Source: Planctomycetota bacterium
GTDB lineage: Bacteria > Planctomycetota > Phycisphaerae > Sedimentisphaerales > Anaerobacaceae
NCBI GenBank assembly: GCA_023481165.1
Contig: JAMCWO010000329.1
Location: 1 to 35,565 of the forward strand
DNA length: 35,565 nt
Direction of reading: 5' to 3'
The position numbers and the translations under genes are program-made. Below, one piece after another: positions 1 to 9,394 of this stretch; position 1 is the first letter of the stretch; every line of letters begins with the position of its first letter. Below the pieces are notes generated by a model. That model ran no database searches. It was not told the origin of the DNA and saw only the letters and a program-made list of their open reading frames with translations.

Positions 1-1283
1 CGCTGCGCCATCACGCCGACGACGGTCGAGGAGATCAGGTACGGCTCGATTCCCATGTCGGTCAGTCGGGTGACGGCCGAGGCGGCGTCGTTCGTGTGCA
101 GCGTGCTCAGGACCAAGTGGCCCGTCAGAGACGCCTGGATCGCGATCTCCGCCGTCTCGCGGTCGCGAATCTCGCCGATCATGATGATGTCAGGGTCCTG
201 CCGGAGGATGTGCCGCAGGCAGTTCGCAAAGGTCAGGCCGATCTTGGGACGGACCTGCATCTGCCCGATGCCCGGCAACTGGTACTCGACCGGGTCCTCC
301 ACGGTTAGGATGTTCCGCTCCTGGCAGTTCAACTCGTTGAGGGCGGCATAGAGGGTCGTCGTCTTGCCGCTGCCGGTCGGGCCGGTAATGAGGATGATGC
401 CATGAGACACCCCAATGAGGCGGCGGAACGTTCTCAGCAACTCCGGCCCAAATCCGATTTCCTCCAGCTTCAGCTCACCCCGACCTTTGTCGAGCAGTCG
501 CAGCACGACTCGTTCACCGCCGGCGGTGGGGATCACGGAGACGCGGATATCCACCGGATCGTCGCCGATGCTCACGCGGCTCTGGCCATCCTGGGGCAGA
601 CGATGCTCGGCGATGTTGAGGTTCGCCATGATCTTCAGACGCGAAAGGACCGGGGCCACCTGGATCTTGGGCAGGGTCAAGATGTTGCGCAGGACACCGT
701 CGACGCGAAAGCGGACGTTTACTTGCTCTTCATAGGGTTCGATGTGGATATCGCTGGCCCGGCTGTGGACCGCATGGAACAGGATTTTGTTGACCAGCTT
801 GATCGCCGGTGCCTTGTCGGCGATGTTGAGCAGGTCTTCCGCCCGCGTCTGGACGGTGCTGGAGACGTCGACGGTGCCGCTCTCCTGCGCTGCGGCGGCC
901 TGGGCGCCGTCGAGAGTGAAGCCGTTACCTTCTTCGGAGGAGCCGAGATAATAACAGCGGCTGATGGCTTGTTCGATCTCCGCCGCCGGACAGACGATCC
1001 GCCGGCACGGCCGGCCCAGAACGCTGACGATCGCGTCGTAGGCTTGCAGGTTCAGCGGATCGGCCAAAGCGACGGCCGGCTCGTTCTGGTTGAGCAGGAT
1101 GGGGATGGCCCGCTGCTTCTTGAGGAACTCCAGGGGCAGACGCCGCATCAGCTCCGGACTCAGTTGCTCGGGGCCGATCTTCTGGAGCTGCCGATCATCA
1201 GTTGGCTCGATCGGTTTCGGGCTCACGTCCTGCTCTCCGGCCGTTGGCTCAGCCAAAAGCTCCGTTGATCTGCGCCTGGCCAT
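1..1283 (-). CDS. gspE: Type II secretion ATPase GspE (partial, C-terminus off the left edge)
   Basis: Cytoplasmic hexameric ATPase that powers type II secretion or a related type IV pilus-like machine. About 427 codons are visible and the frame is still open at base 1. An N-terminal MshEN-like domain (about residues 30-150) precedes the ATPase core. The Walker A motif GPTGSGK lies near residues 301-307 (bases 363-383), the Walker B/Asp-box region IIMIGEIRD near residue 365, and the His-box HTND near residue 390. The C-terminal part, where many GspE proteins carry a Cys4 zinc motif, is outside the window. The ATG at 1283 shares one base with the TAA of gspD (TAATG), so translation is probably coupled to the secretin. 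PilB-type ATPases look similar; the adjoining gspC and gspD favour GspE. Confidence 0.95.
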   Translation of the reverse strand, partial: MARRRSTELLAEPTAGEQDVSPKPIEPTDDRQLQKIGPEQLSPELMRRLPLEFLKKQRAIPILLNQNEPAVALADPLNLQAYDAIVSVLGRPCRRIVCPAAEIEQAISRCYYLGSSEEGNGFTLDGAQAAAAQESGTVDVSSTVQTRAEDLLNIADKAPAIKLVNKILFHAVHSRASDIHIEPYEEQVNVRFRVDGVLRNILTLPKIQVAPVLSRLKIMANLNIAEHRLPQDGQSRVSIGDDPVDIRVSVIPTAGGERVVLRLLDKGRGELKLEEIGFGPELLRTFRRLIGVSHGIILITGPTGSGKTTTLYAALNELNCQERNILTVEDPVEYQLPGIGQMQVRPKIGLTFANCLRHILRQDPDIIMIGEIRDRETAEIAIQASLTGHLVLSTLHTNDAASAVTRLTDMGIEPYLISSTVVGVMAQ

Positions 1284-3604
1284 TAGTGACTCGCCTCACG
1301 CGCCGCATCCATCTGCTGCTGCTTCTGGTCCGTCATCTCCTGCAGGTCCTCCTGCGTGGACATCACCCGTGGCGTGATGAATAACAGGAGGTTGGTCTTC
1401 TGCGTATGGTGGCTCTGGGACTGGAACAGGGCGCCTACCAGAGGGAGGTCCCCCAACAGGGGTACCTTCTTGACGGTTTTGACCGTGTCGTCCCGGATCA
1501 GGCCGCCGATCACGACCGTGGCGCCGCTGCTCATCACGACGTCGGTTTTGACGCTCCGCTTGGCGGTGGTGGGTGTGTCGGGCGACGGGCTCGTGACATC
1601 CTCAATCAGCTTGGTGAATTCGCTCTCTATTTTCAGCCGGATCATGCCGCCCTGGCTGACGTGGGGCGTGATGTCCAGGGTGATGCCCACGTCCTTGTAT
1701 TCGAAGCTCTTGATCACCGTGGGGGTGACCGGATCGACCGTCTCTGTGATCCGCGATTGGGTCACGAACGCCCGGTTCTCGCCAACGATGATCTTGGCCT
1801 TGCGATGGTTGGAGGCCAGGATATTGGGGGTCGAGAGGATATTCACGCCGGATTGCTTCTCCATCGCTTGGAGAATCGCCCCGATCTTGACGGTTCCGCC
1901 GACCGATTTCCAGGCCCCGATCGCAAGTCCTTCCGCTGTGCCGCTGAGGAAATTGACCCGCGGCCCGAGATTGGTCATCCCGAAGCCACGCACGCCATCC
2001 GAGACAGGATTGTCCATCGTAGCCCAGTCAACGCCCAGCTCGCGGAGCGACTCATCGCTGATTTCCAGGATCAGCATCTCGACCAGGACCTGCTCCCGCA
2101 CGATGTCGAGTTGCTCGATGATCTGCGAGATCAGCTCGAAATCGGACGGCGGGGCGACGATCACCAGGGCATTCGTGCTGGTGTCCGGGGTGATTTGGAT
2201 GCGCGGCGCCAGTTGTGCCGGGCCGCCCAGCTTCATGCTGGTCAGGGCATTGGCCAGCGAGCGCGACACTTCATTGGCGTCGCCGTTCTTAAGGTAGACG
2301 ACGTGGACGCTGTCCATACCGACGGGACGCTCGATGTCGAGCTGCTGTACCAGTTGCCCTACGGTGGCGGCATCCTGGTCGGTGGCAACGACAATGAGGG
2401 AGTTGGTCCTCTCATCCGGCAGGACTCTTGGTCCATTTCCTATGGTCGGCACGGCCTGAGGGCGGCCTGTCGGCGGAGTCATCATCTTGCTCTTCTCCAG
2501 GATCCGCAAGACCTGCTCGCTCATCGTCTGGGCGGAGGCGTGGGCCAGCGGAAACAGGAGCACCTTCTCCTGGGAACCTTCCACGTCGAGCTGCTGAATC
2601 ACCTGGGCGATATGGTGGATATTGGCCGACGTATCGGTAATTACGAGCGAGTTGGTACGTGGGTACGTCGCGAGCTGGGCTCCGGGCGACAGGATCGGGG
2701 TCACGATCTCGCTGATCTCCGCGGCATCGGCGTACTTCAGCGGGATGATCTGGCGCGCGATCGTGTCGGTCTCGGGGATCGCCGCCGGGTCGGCCCCGAC
2801 ACGCACCTGGGTATGGCTCCTGACAGCCTCGGCCTTGGGCACCACCTTGACGACATTGTCCATCTCGATCGTGGCGTAGCCCGCCACATCCAGGATCGAT
2901 TGCAGGAAGGGATAAATGTCGCCCAGACGAATGGAGGTCGGCGACATGACGGTGACCGTGCCGTTGACGCTCGGGTGCGGGATGAAGTTGATGCCGGTCA
3001 GTTCCCCGATGGTTTTGAGCACGGTCCGTATGTCGACATTGTCGAAGTTGACGGAGACCAGCTCATCCGGGTTCGCGAGATGCGGCGGGGTGTGCCGGGC
3101 GGGACTCTGGGCCGCCTCAGTTCGTGGAGGCAGGCCCGCCCGCGCCGTTGTGTCCGGCTGGGGCAACGTGGCCTTGGCCTTCTGAGCCGGTGCGGTTTGC
3201 TGCACGCTGGGCGGCTCGTGGACCGTGGCCGCGGCCGGAAGGGCGACCGGAGGGATAGGGCCGGTCTCAGCCGGCCGTGGTTTTACGGCATTATCTTCGG
3301 GCCGTGGCGCCGGCTTGCAGTCTGGAGCGGCCTCGGGGACCGGCGGCAGTGGCACAGGGGCCACCGGGTGCTGCTCCACCGTTACATGGTCATTTCCCGA
3401 TCCGTCGGATGAGTCCGGCGGCTGGGCCGCAAGCTGAGCCGGATGGCCCTGGCTGCTCGCGGTAGCCTGGGGATGGACTTCACAGCCCGCTCCGAGTACG
3501 ACGACCGCATAGAACATCAACGCAAGCGTAGCCGCGACGAGGAGGGCCTGGTACGGCTCGCGATGGTTTTGGGGCCCCATTGTCTGGTGCTGCTTTGTCT
3601 TCAA
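1283..3604 (-). CDS. gspD: Type II secretion outer-membrane secretin GspD
   Basis: Forms the outer-membrane channel of the type II secretion system. I place the start at a TTG (3604) because AGGGAGGG lies just upstream. An ATG at 3580 and a longer start at 3694 are alternatives; the latter would overlap gspC. From the TTG the protein has 773 residues. A hydrophobic stretch ends in GAGC near residue 41 and could be a lipoprotein signal, though the lipobox is imperfect. A long Pro/Ala/Gln-rich linker follows (about 42-180). The N0 domain comes next (from about 182, with [14 protein letters not shown]), then N1-N3 repeats, and the secretin core from about residue 515, including [18 protein letters not shown] and the C-terminal LLLFITPRV. 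It lies 55 bp after gspC and overlaps gspE by one base. Confidence 0.95.
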   Translation of the reverse strand: MKTKQHQTMGPQNHREPYQALLVAATLALMFYAVVVLGAGCEVHPQATASSQGHPAQLAAQPPDSSDGSGNDHVTVEQHPVAPVPLPPVPEAAPDCKPAPRPEDNAVKPRPAETGPIPPVALPAAATVHEPPSVQQTAPAQKAKATLPQPDTTARAGLPPRTEAAQSPARHTPPHLANPDELVSVNFDNVDIRTVLKTIGELTGINFIPHPSVNGTVTVMSPTSIRLGDIYPFLQSILDVAGYATIEMDNVVKVVPKAEAVRSHTQVRVGADPAAIPETDTIARQIIPLKYADAAEISEIVTPILSPGAQLATYPRTNSLVITDTSANIHHIAQVIQQLDVEGSQEKVLLFPLAHASAQTMSEQVLRILEKSKMMTPPTGRPQAVPTIGNGPRVLPDERTNSLIVVATDQDAATVGQLVQQLDIERPVGMDSVHVVYLKNGDANEVSRSLANALTSMKLGGPAQLAPRIQITPDTSTNALVIVAPPSDFELISQIIEQLDIVREQVLVEMLILEISDESLRELGVDWATMDNPVSDGVRGFGMTNLGPRVNFLSGTAEGLAIGAWKSVGGTVKIGAILQAMEKQSGVNILSTPNILASNHRKAKIIVGENRAFVTQSRITETVDPVTPTVIKSFEYKDVGITLDITPHVSQGGMIRLKIESEFTKLIEDVTSPSPDTPTTAKRSVKTDVVMSSGATVVIGGLIRDDTVKTVKKVPLLGDLPLVGALFQSQSHHTQKTNLLLFITPRVMSTQEDLQEMTDQKQQQMDAAREASH

Positions 3605-3659
3605 GGTGCCCTCCCTTATGTCGGGTTCCCAAACTCGAGGTACCGCGTTTGGGGTCTTG

Positions 3660-4547
3660 TTACAAATCGAAGGATAACTCTTTGCTCTTGCCATCGCGCA
3701 GGATCCGGATGTCTACCCTCGGCTGCGTTCTGGCTTTCTGCAGGACCTGAAAGGCCTTCTGCTTGCTGGTCAATTGCTGTCCGTTGACGGTCTGAACAAT
3801 GTCGCCGTTCTTGAAACCGAACGCTTCGGCCAGCGGGATTCTGTCCAAGCCGGTAATCTTCAAACCCTCGGTTCGGTCGTTCTTTACGTAAGGCTCGATC
3901 GTCGCCTTGCGAAAGATCTCCGACATGGATCCCGTTCGGGAGGATTCGGAGGATGGGGCCGTGGCGACAGGCAACGGCTGACTGCGGTTGTCCACGTTCG
4001 GCACTGCGGCTTCTGTCTTCTGTTGTCCTTTGTTCACGGTCGTGCCGGAGCACTGCTTCAGTACCAAGATTCGGCCCTGGCAGCGCAGAACGACCTCTCC
4101 TCGTTGGATCGCCTCAACCGTGGCCGAGGCGACGATATCTCCGATCCGGTAGAAGTCGCTGGTGCTGCTCTTGGTGCTCTGGATGATGGCACGGGAGGCG
4201 GCCGGACCGCCGGCGATGGTCCCCACCAGCCTCAGGCCCAAGTCATCCGCCGAAGGCACGGACGGCACGGCCGGCGCGCGATTGGCATCGGGCTGCCGGG
4301 CGGCTGCGGTATCCGCGTCGGAGAACAGGTTTCGCTGAACAATCGCCTCGTAGTCCGACGGAGAGTGAGTGTCCGTGGGTGCGGCCTGTGTCTCGGCTAC
4401 GCGCAGCTCGCCACTGGCGGTGTCCGGATCGAACATGGCGTTCAGACGCATGCGGTTGACCACCACCCCGACACCTACGTACAACAGCACGGCCACAAGA
4501 GCGGCCTTGGCTATCCAGAGGATCGTGATGAAGCGTTTCTCATCCAT
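3660..4547 (-). CDS. gspC: Type II secretion inner-membrane protein GspC
   Basis: Links the inner-membrane platform to the secretin and helps select substrates. The 295-residue protein has one N-terminal membrane segment (about residues 8-30). A periplasmic homology region follows (about 65-160; it contains IVQRNLFSDAD and LRLVGTIAGG). A low-complexity linker and a C-terminal PDZ domain (about 205-295; GLKITGLDRIPLAEAFGFKNGD and IRILRDGKS) complete it. This is the standard PDZ-type GspC layout at roughly the usual length. It is the first gene of the visible gspC-gspD-gspE order. The upstream Shine-Dalgarno is weak (AGGCAGGC). The GspC call rests on the architecture and on the neighbouring secretin. 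Confidence 0.88.
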   Translation of the reverse strand: MDEKRFITILWIAKAALVAVLLYVGVGVVVNRMRLNAMFDPDTASGELRVAETQAAPTDTHSPSDYEAIVQRNLFSDADTAAARQPDANRAPAVPSVPSADDLGLRLVGTIAGGPAASRAIIQSTKSSTSDFYRIGDIVASATVEAIQRGEVVLRCQGRILVLKQCSGTTVNKGQQKTEAAVPNVDNRSQPLPVATAPSSESSRTGSMSEIFRKATIEPYVKNDRTEGLKITGLDRIPLAEAFGFKNGDIVQTVNGQQLTSKQKAFQVLQKARTQPRVDIRILRDGKSKELSFDL

Positions 4548-4730
4548 TTTGTGCCTGCCTATGATGCTTTGCTCATGGTGCTGTTATCGTCTCAGAAGGG
4601 TTGGCACTTGATGCAGAAGGAGAGGAACGGGCGCCTCAGGCAGAAATGGGTGTAGTGGATGCCGCGCGCCATCTCTTATAGGTCTGTGCGGGACCGAATA
4701 GAGAAGAAGTGGCGGGCGGATTTCCGGCTG

Positions 4731-5387
4731 TCACGGCCGGGCCATTATCAGGACGATGAGCGCGTAGGAGACGTTGGCTATCCCGTGAAACAAAATGGGA
4801 GCCAGCAGTGAGCCGGTTCGGAGGAACAGCCACGCCAGGATCAGGCCCGGCACAAATGTCAGAGCCGCCGTTATCTGGCCCTGAACTACGACGTGAGCCA
4901 GGGCAAAACAGCCGGCCGACACGAAGATGGCGATAACGGCCGGCGCGATCCGAGGTAATCGGGTAGCTTGACGCAGCCATCGGGCTGTGTTGCCCTGGAC
5001 ATATCCGCGAAAGAAGACCTCTTCTGCGACGGCCACGTAGAAGAACTGGTAGAACAGCCAGGCAGGCCAGCCTTGGCGTTCTGGGACTATCGGCCGCAGC
5101 GGCACGGGCAAATTCAGCCGTGTCAGTAGCCACAGACCGAAAAAGACCACCGGGAGAACACAGAGGCAGACAGCGCCGAGGGTGGCCGCAACGAGGCTGC
5201 CATGGTCGAGGTCGAGACCGAGGCGTGGGAATTCCCTTTTGCCGATCCAGGCAGGGACCAGGGCCGCCGTCACCAGCACGCCGGGAATGGCAATCCACTG
5301 GAGGCTCGGCGCACCGCTGACGTGGAGGAATCGAATGAGGGCCAGCACACCGCCCGTCACGAGCACCGTCTCAGTAATCACCCCCAT
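4731..5387 (-). CDS. CPBP-family intramembrane glutamic protease
   Basis: Polytopic membrane protein of the CAAX protease / bacteriocin-processing (CPBP, Abi) family. I start at the ATG at 5387, preceded by GGAAAG; a TTG at 5399 would add four residues. The 218-residue protein has about six to seven hydrophobic segments. It carries the family signatures EEVFFRG (Glu122, Glu123, Arg127), FALAH (His165) and a third His in FHGIANV (His201), so the catalytic set is complete. It precedes gspC on the same strand with a gap of about 180 bp, which contains no gene that I can support. Its substrate cannot be read from the sequence; roles range from prenyl-protein processing to bacteriocin immunity and anti-sigma degradation. 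Confidence 0.88.
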   Translation of the reverse strand: MGVITETVLVTGGVLALIRFLHVSGAPSLQWIAIPGVLVTAALVPAWIGKREFPRLGLDLDHGSLVAATLGAVCLCVLPVVFFGLWLLTRLNLPVPLRPIVPERQGWPAWLFYQFFYVAVAEEVFFRGYVQGNTARWLRQATRLPRIAPAVIAIFVSAGCFALAHVVVQGQITAALTFVPGLILAWLFLRTGSLLAPILFHGIANVSYALIVLIMARP

Positions 5388-5534
5388 AATTCTTTCCAAA
5401 GTGGGGCCGATGCCGCGACTTGCCCCTGCTAAATCCTAGGAACAAATCGCTCTCTGTCCAAATAGACCAGTGTCATCACGATAGGGAGGCAAAGTCGCAT
5501 AGACTCCGCCGGTGCCCGGGACCCGCACAGCGGC

Positions 5535-5858
5535 CTACCGGGCGTGAATCTCGCCGGTGTATTGCACGACGACCGGATAGCCGTCAACCTTCGGGGGAAT
5601 CTCCCGTCGGACTTGTTCCGTGTTGGCAGCCGTCAAAATCAGGATGCACGGCCTGTCCTCGCACTGCCCGATCGCCGTGCCGATGACGCCGGGAATCGCC
5701 ATCCACGCCTCCGTATGTTCCTGCTGCACCTGCTCAATCGTCTTGGCGGCCATCACGGTCCCCTTCTGCGACGAGAACGTCTCCGCACGCCGGCAGCTCG
5801 CGCCGCTCAGGATCGCCAGCACGATCCACGTCAGGATGAATTCCCTTGTGCTCACCAA
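5535..5858 (-). CDS. Small lipoprotein: stand-alone copy of the N-terminal domain of the neighbouring Nal1-like peptidases
   Basis: A 107-residue protein with a TTG (or adjacent GTG) start and AGGA upstream. The signal sequence ends in LSGASC, a plausible lipoprotein cleavage site. The mature part (about residues 40-105) shows the same pattern as the N-terminal domains of the next two genes: a helix with EQVQQEHTEAWM, then IPGVIGTAIG, a strand CILILTA, and a final IPPKVDGYPVVVQYTGEI. It has no peptidase domain. It follows the peptidase gene at 5896-6936 by 37 bp on the same strand, so the two probably form an operon. Function unknown. Possibilities are an inhibitor, a chaperone-like partner, or a surface adhesion module. 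The homology is seen by eye; the roles are guesses. Confidence 0.72.
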   Translation of the reverse strand: MVSTREFILTWIVLAILSGASCRRAETFSSQKGTVMAAKTIEQVQQEHTEAWMAIPGVIGTAIGQCEDRPCILILTAANTEQVRREIPPKVDGYPVVVQYTGEIHAR

Positions 5859-5895
5859 TCCGTTTCCTGCGTCGCCGCTCGGCGGTCCCCGGCGT

Positions 5896-6936
5896 CTATT
5901 CGCCGTCGATGTTCACGCCCAAAGCGCTCAGCACGGCATCGATGTTGTTGGCGATCGCGAATTTGCCGCTGCTGTCCCCGGCAAAGAGCAGTCCCACCGG
6001 GCTCTTGCCGGGATCGGTCACCAACAGAGAGCCGGAATCGCCGGCCTTGATGAACGGCGCGCGGGACTGCACAATGATCTGCCCTGTGAAGCGAGCCGTA
6101 CCGGAAGAGTAGCCGATGTTGATGATGGCATTGATCGCCGTGACAGTCCCCCTGGTCAGGGAGGTGGTTCGGCCGTACTTCTGGACCGCCATGCCGACCG
6201 TGGCGGTGGTCGTACTGGAAGTCGGCATTCCATAGCCGTCCGCAGGCGTGCTGTTGCCGAGCAAGTCCGTCGTGCTGGCGGCGATGGCGGCATCGACGGT
6301 GTTATTCGCACTGGTCGAGAACTCGATGGGAACGAACGCCGTCAGCGTGCCGATGTCGTTCTGAGGGTCATATTTGCCTCCGGTGTCGTACAGGCCCGGC
6401 TGGACCACCTTGTCGCCGATCGATGCGGTATTCTCCAAGGCGTACACGTGGTTGTTGCTCAGGGCGTACACGCTGCCGCCATGGCTTACGCGGCACCCGA
6501 TCGTTCCGGCCGAATAGGAGGTGGCGTTTCCCGTCGAGACACCGATGGGTACGGGGCGCTCGAACCAGTCGGTCGGGTCGATCTTCTGCGACGCTTTGCC
6601 CTTGCTCGGGAGTGCTTTCGACGACCCCAATGCTTCGATCTTGCCAGTGACGAGGGCCCGGACGGGCACGCCGTCCAACTCCCCGGGGATTTGCGCCACC
6701 CCGGTTTGCTCCAGCAAAACCAGGACCGCCGGGCGGTCATCCTCCGTTAGCCCGGCCGCCGTGCCAACCACGCCTTTTTGGGCCATCAGTTTGGCCGTGT
6801 GGCGCTCCTGGACTTCCTTGACGCGTTCAAAGGCGTTGTCGCTGTTTCCCTGGGCGGACGCCATTCCCGAGAAGACCAGCAGACAAGCAGTAACCACTGT
6901 GATGACAAGCATTTGGAACCATTTTCGCCTTGACAT
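5896..6936 (-). CDS. Secreted Nal1-like (chymotrypsin-fold) serine peptidase
   Basis: Exported 346-residue protein. The ATG at 6936 is preceded by AAGAAGGGG at good spacing; a TTG at 6960 is less likely. The signal peptide ends near MASAQG (residue 30). Residues 35-103 form the small shared domain (ERVKEVQERHTAKLMAQKG, GVVGTAAG, DGVPVRALVTGKI). Residues 140-346 form a trypsin-like peptidase domain with apparent triad His163 (SNNHVYA), Asp215 (VDAAIA) and Ser301 (GDSGSL). The surrounding patterns KYGRTT and PVGLLFAG match what I remember of bacterial relatives of plant NARROW LEAF 1 peptidases. It may be a type II secretion substrate of the nearby gsp genes, which is inference. The 7155-8480 gene is its closest visible relative. 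Confidence 0.82.
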   Translation of the reverse strand: MSRRKWFQMLVITVVTACLLVFSGMASAQGNSDNAFERVKEVQERHTAKLMAQKGVVGTAAGLTEDDRPAVLVLLEQTGVAQIPGELDGVPVRALVTGKIEALGSSKALPSKGKASQKIDPTDWFERPVPIGVSTGNATSYSAGTIGCRVSHGGSVYALSNNHVYALENTASIGDKVVQPGLYDTGGKYDPQNDIGTLTAFVPIEFSTSANNTVDAAIAASTTDLLGNSTPADGYGMPTSSTTTATVGMAVQKYGRTTSLTRGTVTAINAIINIGYSSGTARFTGQIIVQSRAPFIKAGDSGSLLVTDPGKSPVGLLFAGDSSGKFAIANNIDAVLSALGVNIDGE

Positions 6937-7154
6937 ATTTGGCCCCTTCTTAGAGTTCAATCAGGACAATCTATGAACAACTAAACGAGGATGTGGCTTC
7001 TATCGTTCCCATCGGTGAACCGCATCGACGATGCTGCTCCAGCGCGCCATCTATGTTAATGCATACCCCAGCCATCCAAAGAATAGCACAACTCTCCTGC
7101 TTTGGCAATACGCAGGCTTCTTCGGGCGGTTCGGTCCGGTGGTTCCGTGCGCCG

Positions 7155-8480
7155 CTATTGCCCATCAATGGTTACGCCGAAGCGGTTCAGCACGAGATCG
7201 ATCGGGTTCGCGATCGTATCGGTATCCCCGCCGGCAAACAACAAGCCCACCGGGTGATTTCCGTCCTCCGTTACGATCAGGGAGCCGGAATCGCCGCCCG
7301 CGCTGAAAGTGCCGGGCGAGACGATGATCTGGCCGACAAATCTGGCGGTACCGCTGTCGTAGGTGACGTCGACCGTCGCATTGACCGCCTGGACCTTGCC
7401 ATGGGTCAGTCCTGTGGTTCGGCCGTACTTCTTGACGGCCAGGCCGACCAAGGCGGCGGCAGTGGTCCGGCTGGGCGTGAAACTGCCGTCGGGCGCGCTG
7501 TTGCCCAGCGTTGCGGGTGTGCACTGGGCAATGGCGGCGTCGATCTGATTGGCGGCGTGCTTCGAGAACAGGAGGTCCTGGAAATCCGACAGAGTGCCGA
7601 TCCTGTCGCGCGGGTTCAGGCCGCCGTCCGACGGCCCCGGCTGCAACACGTTGTCGCCGAGGGACGCCCGGTTCTCATCGGCATACACGTGATTGTTGCT
7701 CAGGGCGTAGTACAGGAGAACACCGCCCACGTCCTTGCAGACGCGGCACGCGATCGTGCCGGCGGTGATCCTGGGGTGTCCCGTGGAGACGCCGAGCGGG
7801 GCCGGCCGCCGTCCGATGGAAGCCGCCTGCGTCATGGTCAAGGTCTTGGCCGAGACTTCGTTCGAGCGATGGGATTGGTTGATGGATGTGTCGACCGCCG
7901 TCACGATGTAGTAGAAGGTCGTGCCCGCCGGCAGGCCGCTGTCAGAGTAGACGGGCGCGGTGCTGGCGGGGACGATACCGATCTTCGAGTACGGCCCTAT
8001 GGGCCTGACCGAACGGTACACGTTGTAGTGATCCAGGTCCGTTTCGCTGTTCGCATTCCATCTCAGATTGATCTGGCGGCTGCCGACGATCTCGGCGACC
8101 AGACCTGTCGGTCCGGCCGGGGCCGTGTGGTCGTACCCGGATGCCGTCCGTAGCGCCCGTGGCCGCGCGTGCGCCAGAGCATAGATCTTGCCCGTGACGA
8201 TCCGCCGAACCGGCACGCCCTCGAGATCCGCCGGTACATCCTGGGCACTGGGGCCTTCCAGCAGGACCAGGACGGCGTATTCTCCGCGTTCGTTGAGCCC
8301 GACGGCCGTGCCCACGATCCCGGCCTGCGTCATCATCTTCTGCGTGTGTCGCTCCTGAACGGCGCGGACCCGCTCCAACGCCTGGTTTCGTTGCCCCCGG
8401 GCCGGCGCGGCTTGTGCCAGACCCAGCAGGCAGACGACCATGGTCGCTGCCAGCACCCGGAGACATCCTGTCTTCAACAT
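7155..8480 (-). CDS. Secreted Nal1-like serine peptidase with inserted fibronectin type III domain
   Basis: A 441-residue paralogue of the next gene on the strand. The ATG at 8480 has AAAGGG upstream and the signal peptide ends near residue 25-30. The layout is: shared small domain (about 35-102, with VQERHTQKMM and GIVGTAVG), an FN3 domain (about 121-213; LRWNANSETDLDHYNVYRS and YYIVTAVD), then the peptidase domain (about 225-441). Triad candidates are His264 (SNNHVYA), Asp314 (IDAAIA) and Ser398 (GGDSGSL). The FN3 domain sits between the two parts that are adjacent in the sister gene, so it was either inserted here or lost there. FN3 modules in secreted bacterial enzymes often serve as spacers or bind carbohydrate. 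The gap to the sister gene is about 218 bp, so a separate promoter is possible. Confidence 0.84.
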   Translation of the reverse strand: MLKTGCLRVLAATMVVCLLGLAQAAPARGQRNQALERVRAVQERHTQKMMTQAGIVGTAVGLNERGEYAVLVLLEGPSAQDVPADLEGVPVRRIVTGKIYALAHARPRALRTASGYDHTAPAGPTGLVAEIVGSRQINLRWNANSETDLDHYNVYRSVRPIGPYSKIGIVPASTAPVYSDSGLPAGTTFYYIVTAVDTSINQSHRSNEVSAKTLTMTQAASIGRRPAPLGVSTGHPRITAGTIACRVCKDVGGVLLYYALSNNHVYADENRASLGDNVLQPGPSDGGLNPRDRIGTLSDFQDLLFSKHAANQIDAAIAQCTPATLGNSAPDGSFTPSRTTAAALVGLAVKKYGRTTGLTHGKVQAVNATVDVTYDSGTARFVGQIIVSPGTFSAGGDSGSLIVTEDGNHPVGLLFAGGDTDTIANPIDLVLNRFGVTIDGQ

Positions 8481-8693
8481 CCACAGACCCTTTCAACCTG
8501 TGCTCATGACAGTCCATGAATGGTGCGGGAGAGGAACGGAGGTTATGCCCGCGCCGGCACAGCCAGCCCGAAAACCCTGTCCCCATCCGCCGTCGTTTCG
8601 GTGCCCCCAACGCCCACCCATACCAATAGGTACGAGGCTCAGACCATAATGCGCACGCCAGCCCCTGGCAACAGAATTCTGCGGGAATTCGGC

Positions 8694-9356
8694 TCAGTGG
8701 TCTCGCGCCGGCAGAGGGCAGGTCCACAGATAGAGCGTGTGTTTGAGGCCGTCGGCGTGAGAGATCATCTCCACCCTCTTATCCGGCGGAAGATCCCCCA
8801 TGGCGAAGTCGTGGGAGACGATTCGCGCGCCGGGCCGGAGTTTCTCCAATTGGGGAATCAGTCGGGCGTTGATCTCTGTGCCGAGGTATAGTGTCACCAC
8901 GCTGGCCCCCCGGAGGTCAACTTTGAGCACGTCCTTGCATTCGACAGTGACCAGATGGCTGACCGCGTGCCGGGCCGCATTCTGGCGGGCTTCTTCGAGA
9001 CGCAGAGGGTCCAAGTCATACCCGATGGTCCTGCAACCATACTGGCGGGCCGCCGTGACGAGGATGCGCCCATCCCCGCAGCCCAGATCGCAGAGCACGT
9101 CGCTCTTGGTCACTCCCGCCATCTCCAGCATCCGCTCGACAACATCCTGCGGCGTGGCGACGAATTCCACGAATATCACCGCCGATTTGTGGCCGCTGGT
9201 CATTCCTGGCGACGCGCCGGATGCGATGGCCGGAGCGGCCGGCTTGCCTTCCTCCCGCAGAAGAAACGGGCTTGAATTGTCTCTGTGATCGGCGCCGCAG
9301 CCGATCAAGGCAAACCCCAGGAGTGACACCAGAGTCCTGCTTACTGTTGCTTTCAT
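8694..9356 (-). CDS. Class I SAM-dependent methyltransferase with a lipoprotein-type signal sequence
   Basis: 220 residues. A Rossmann-type methyltransferase domain occupies about 65-205, with motif I VLCDLGCGDGRI (residues 87-98), the acidic IGYDLDP, a motif II-like VTLYLGTEIN and the post-motif PGARIVSHDFAMGD. The N-terminus MKATVSRTLVSLLGFALIGCG is a hydrophobic signal with a good lipobox (LIGC, Cys20). That would place the enzyme outside the cytoplasm, away from its cofactor. The ATPQDVVERMLEMAGV segment before motif I resembles a group of bacterial methyltransferases, sometimes compared with DOT1-like enzymes, in which I recall similar signal sequences. Substrate unknown. The gap to the upstream gloB-like gene is 38 bp on the same strand, so co-transcription is plausible. 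Confidence 0.82.
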   Translation of the reverse strand: MKATVSRTLVSLLGFALIGCGADHRDNSSPFLLREEGKPAAPAIASGASPGMTSGHKSAVIFVEFVATPQDVVERMLEMAGVTKSDVLCDLGCGDGRILVTAARQYGCRTIGYDLDPLRLEEARQNAARHAVSHLVTVECKDVLKVDLRGASVVTLYLGTEINARLIPQLEKLRPGARIVSHDFAMGDLPPDKRVEMISHADGLKHTLYLWTCPLPARDH

Positions 9357-9394
9357 GATTGTGACTTACCCACAGAGTTACTGCTCGCCCATTC

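Noticed and set aside
1406-3412. 668-codon plus-strand frame opposite gspD
   Set aside because: Secretin domains on the other strand are unmistakable; this frame has no domain and a biased composition.
7022-7034. GCATCGACGATGC palindrome about 90 bases before the Nal1-like peptidase start
   Set aside because: Short and of a composition likely to arise by chance; no second copy found near the sister gene.
5535-8480. Toxin-immunity pair reading of the peptidase cluster
   Set aside because: No toxin delivery domain or repeat region; signal peptides and intact peptidase triads fit secreted enzymes better.
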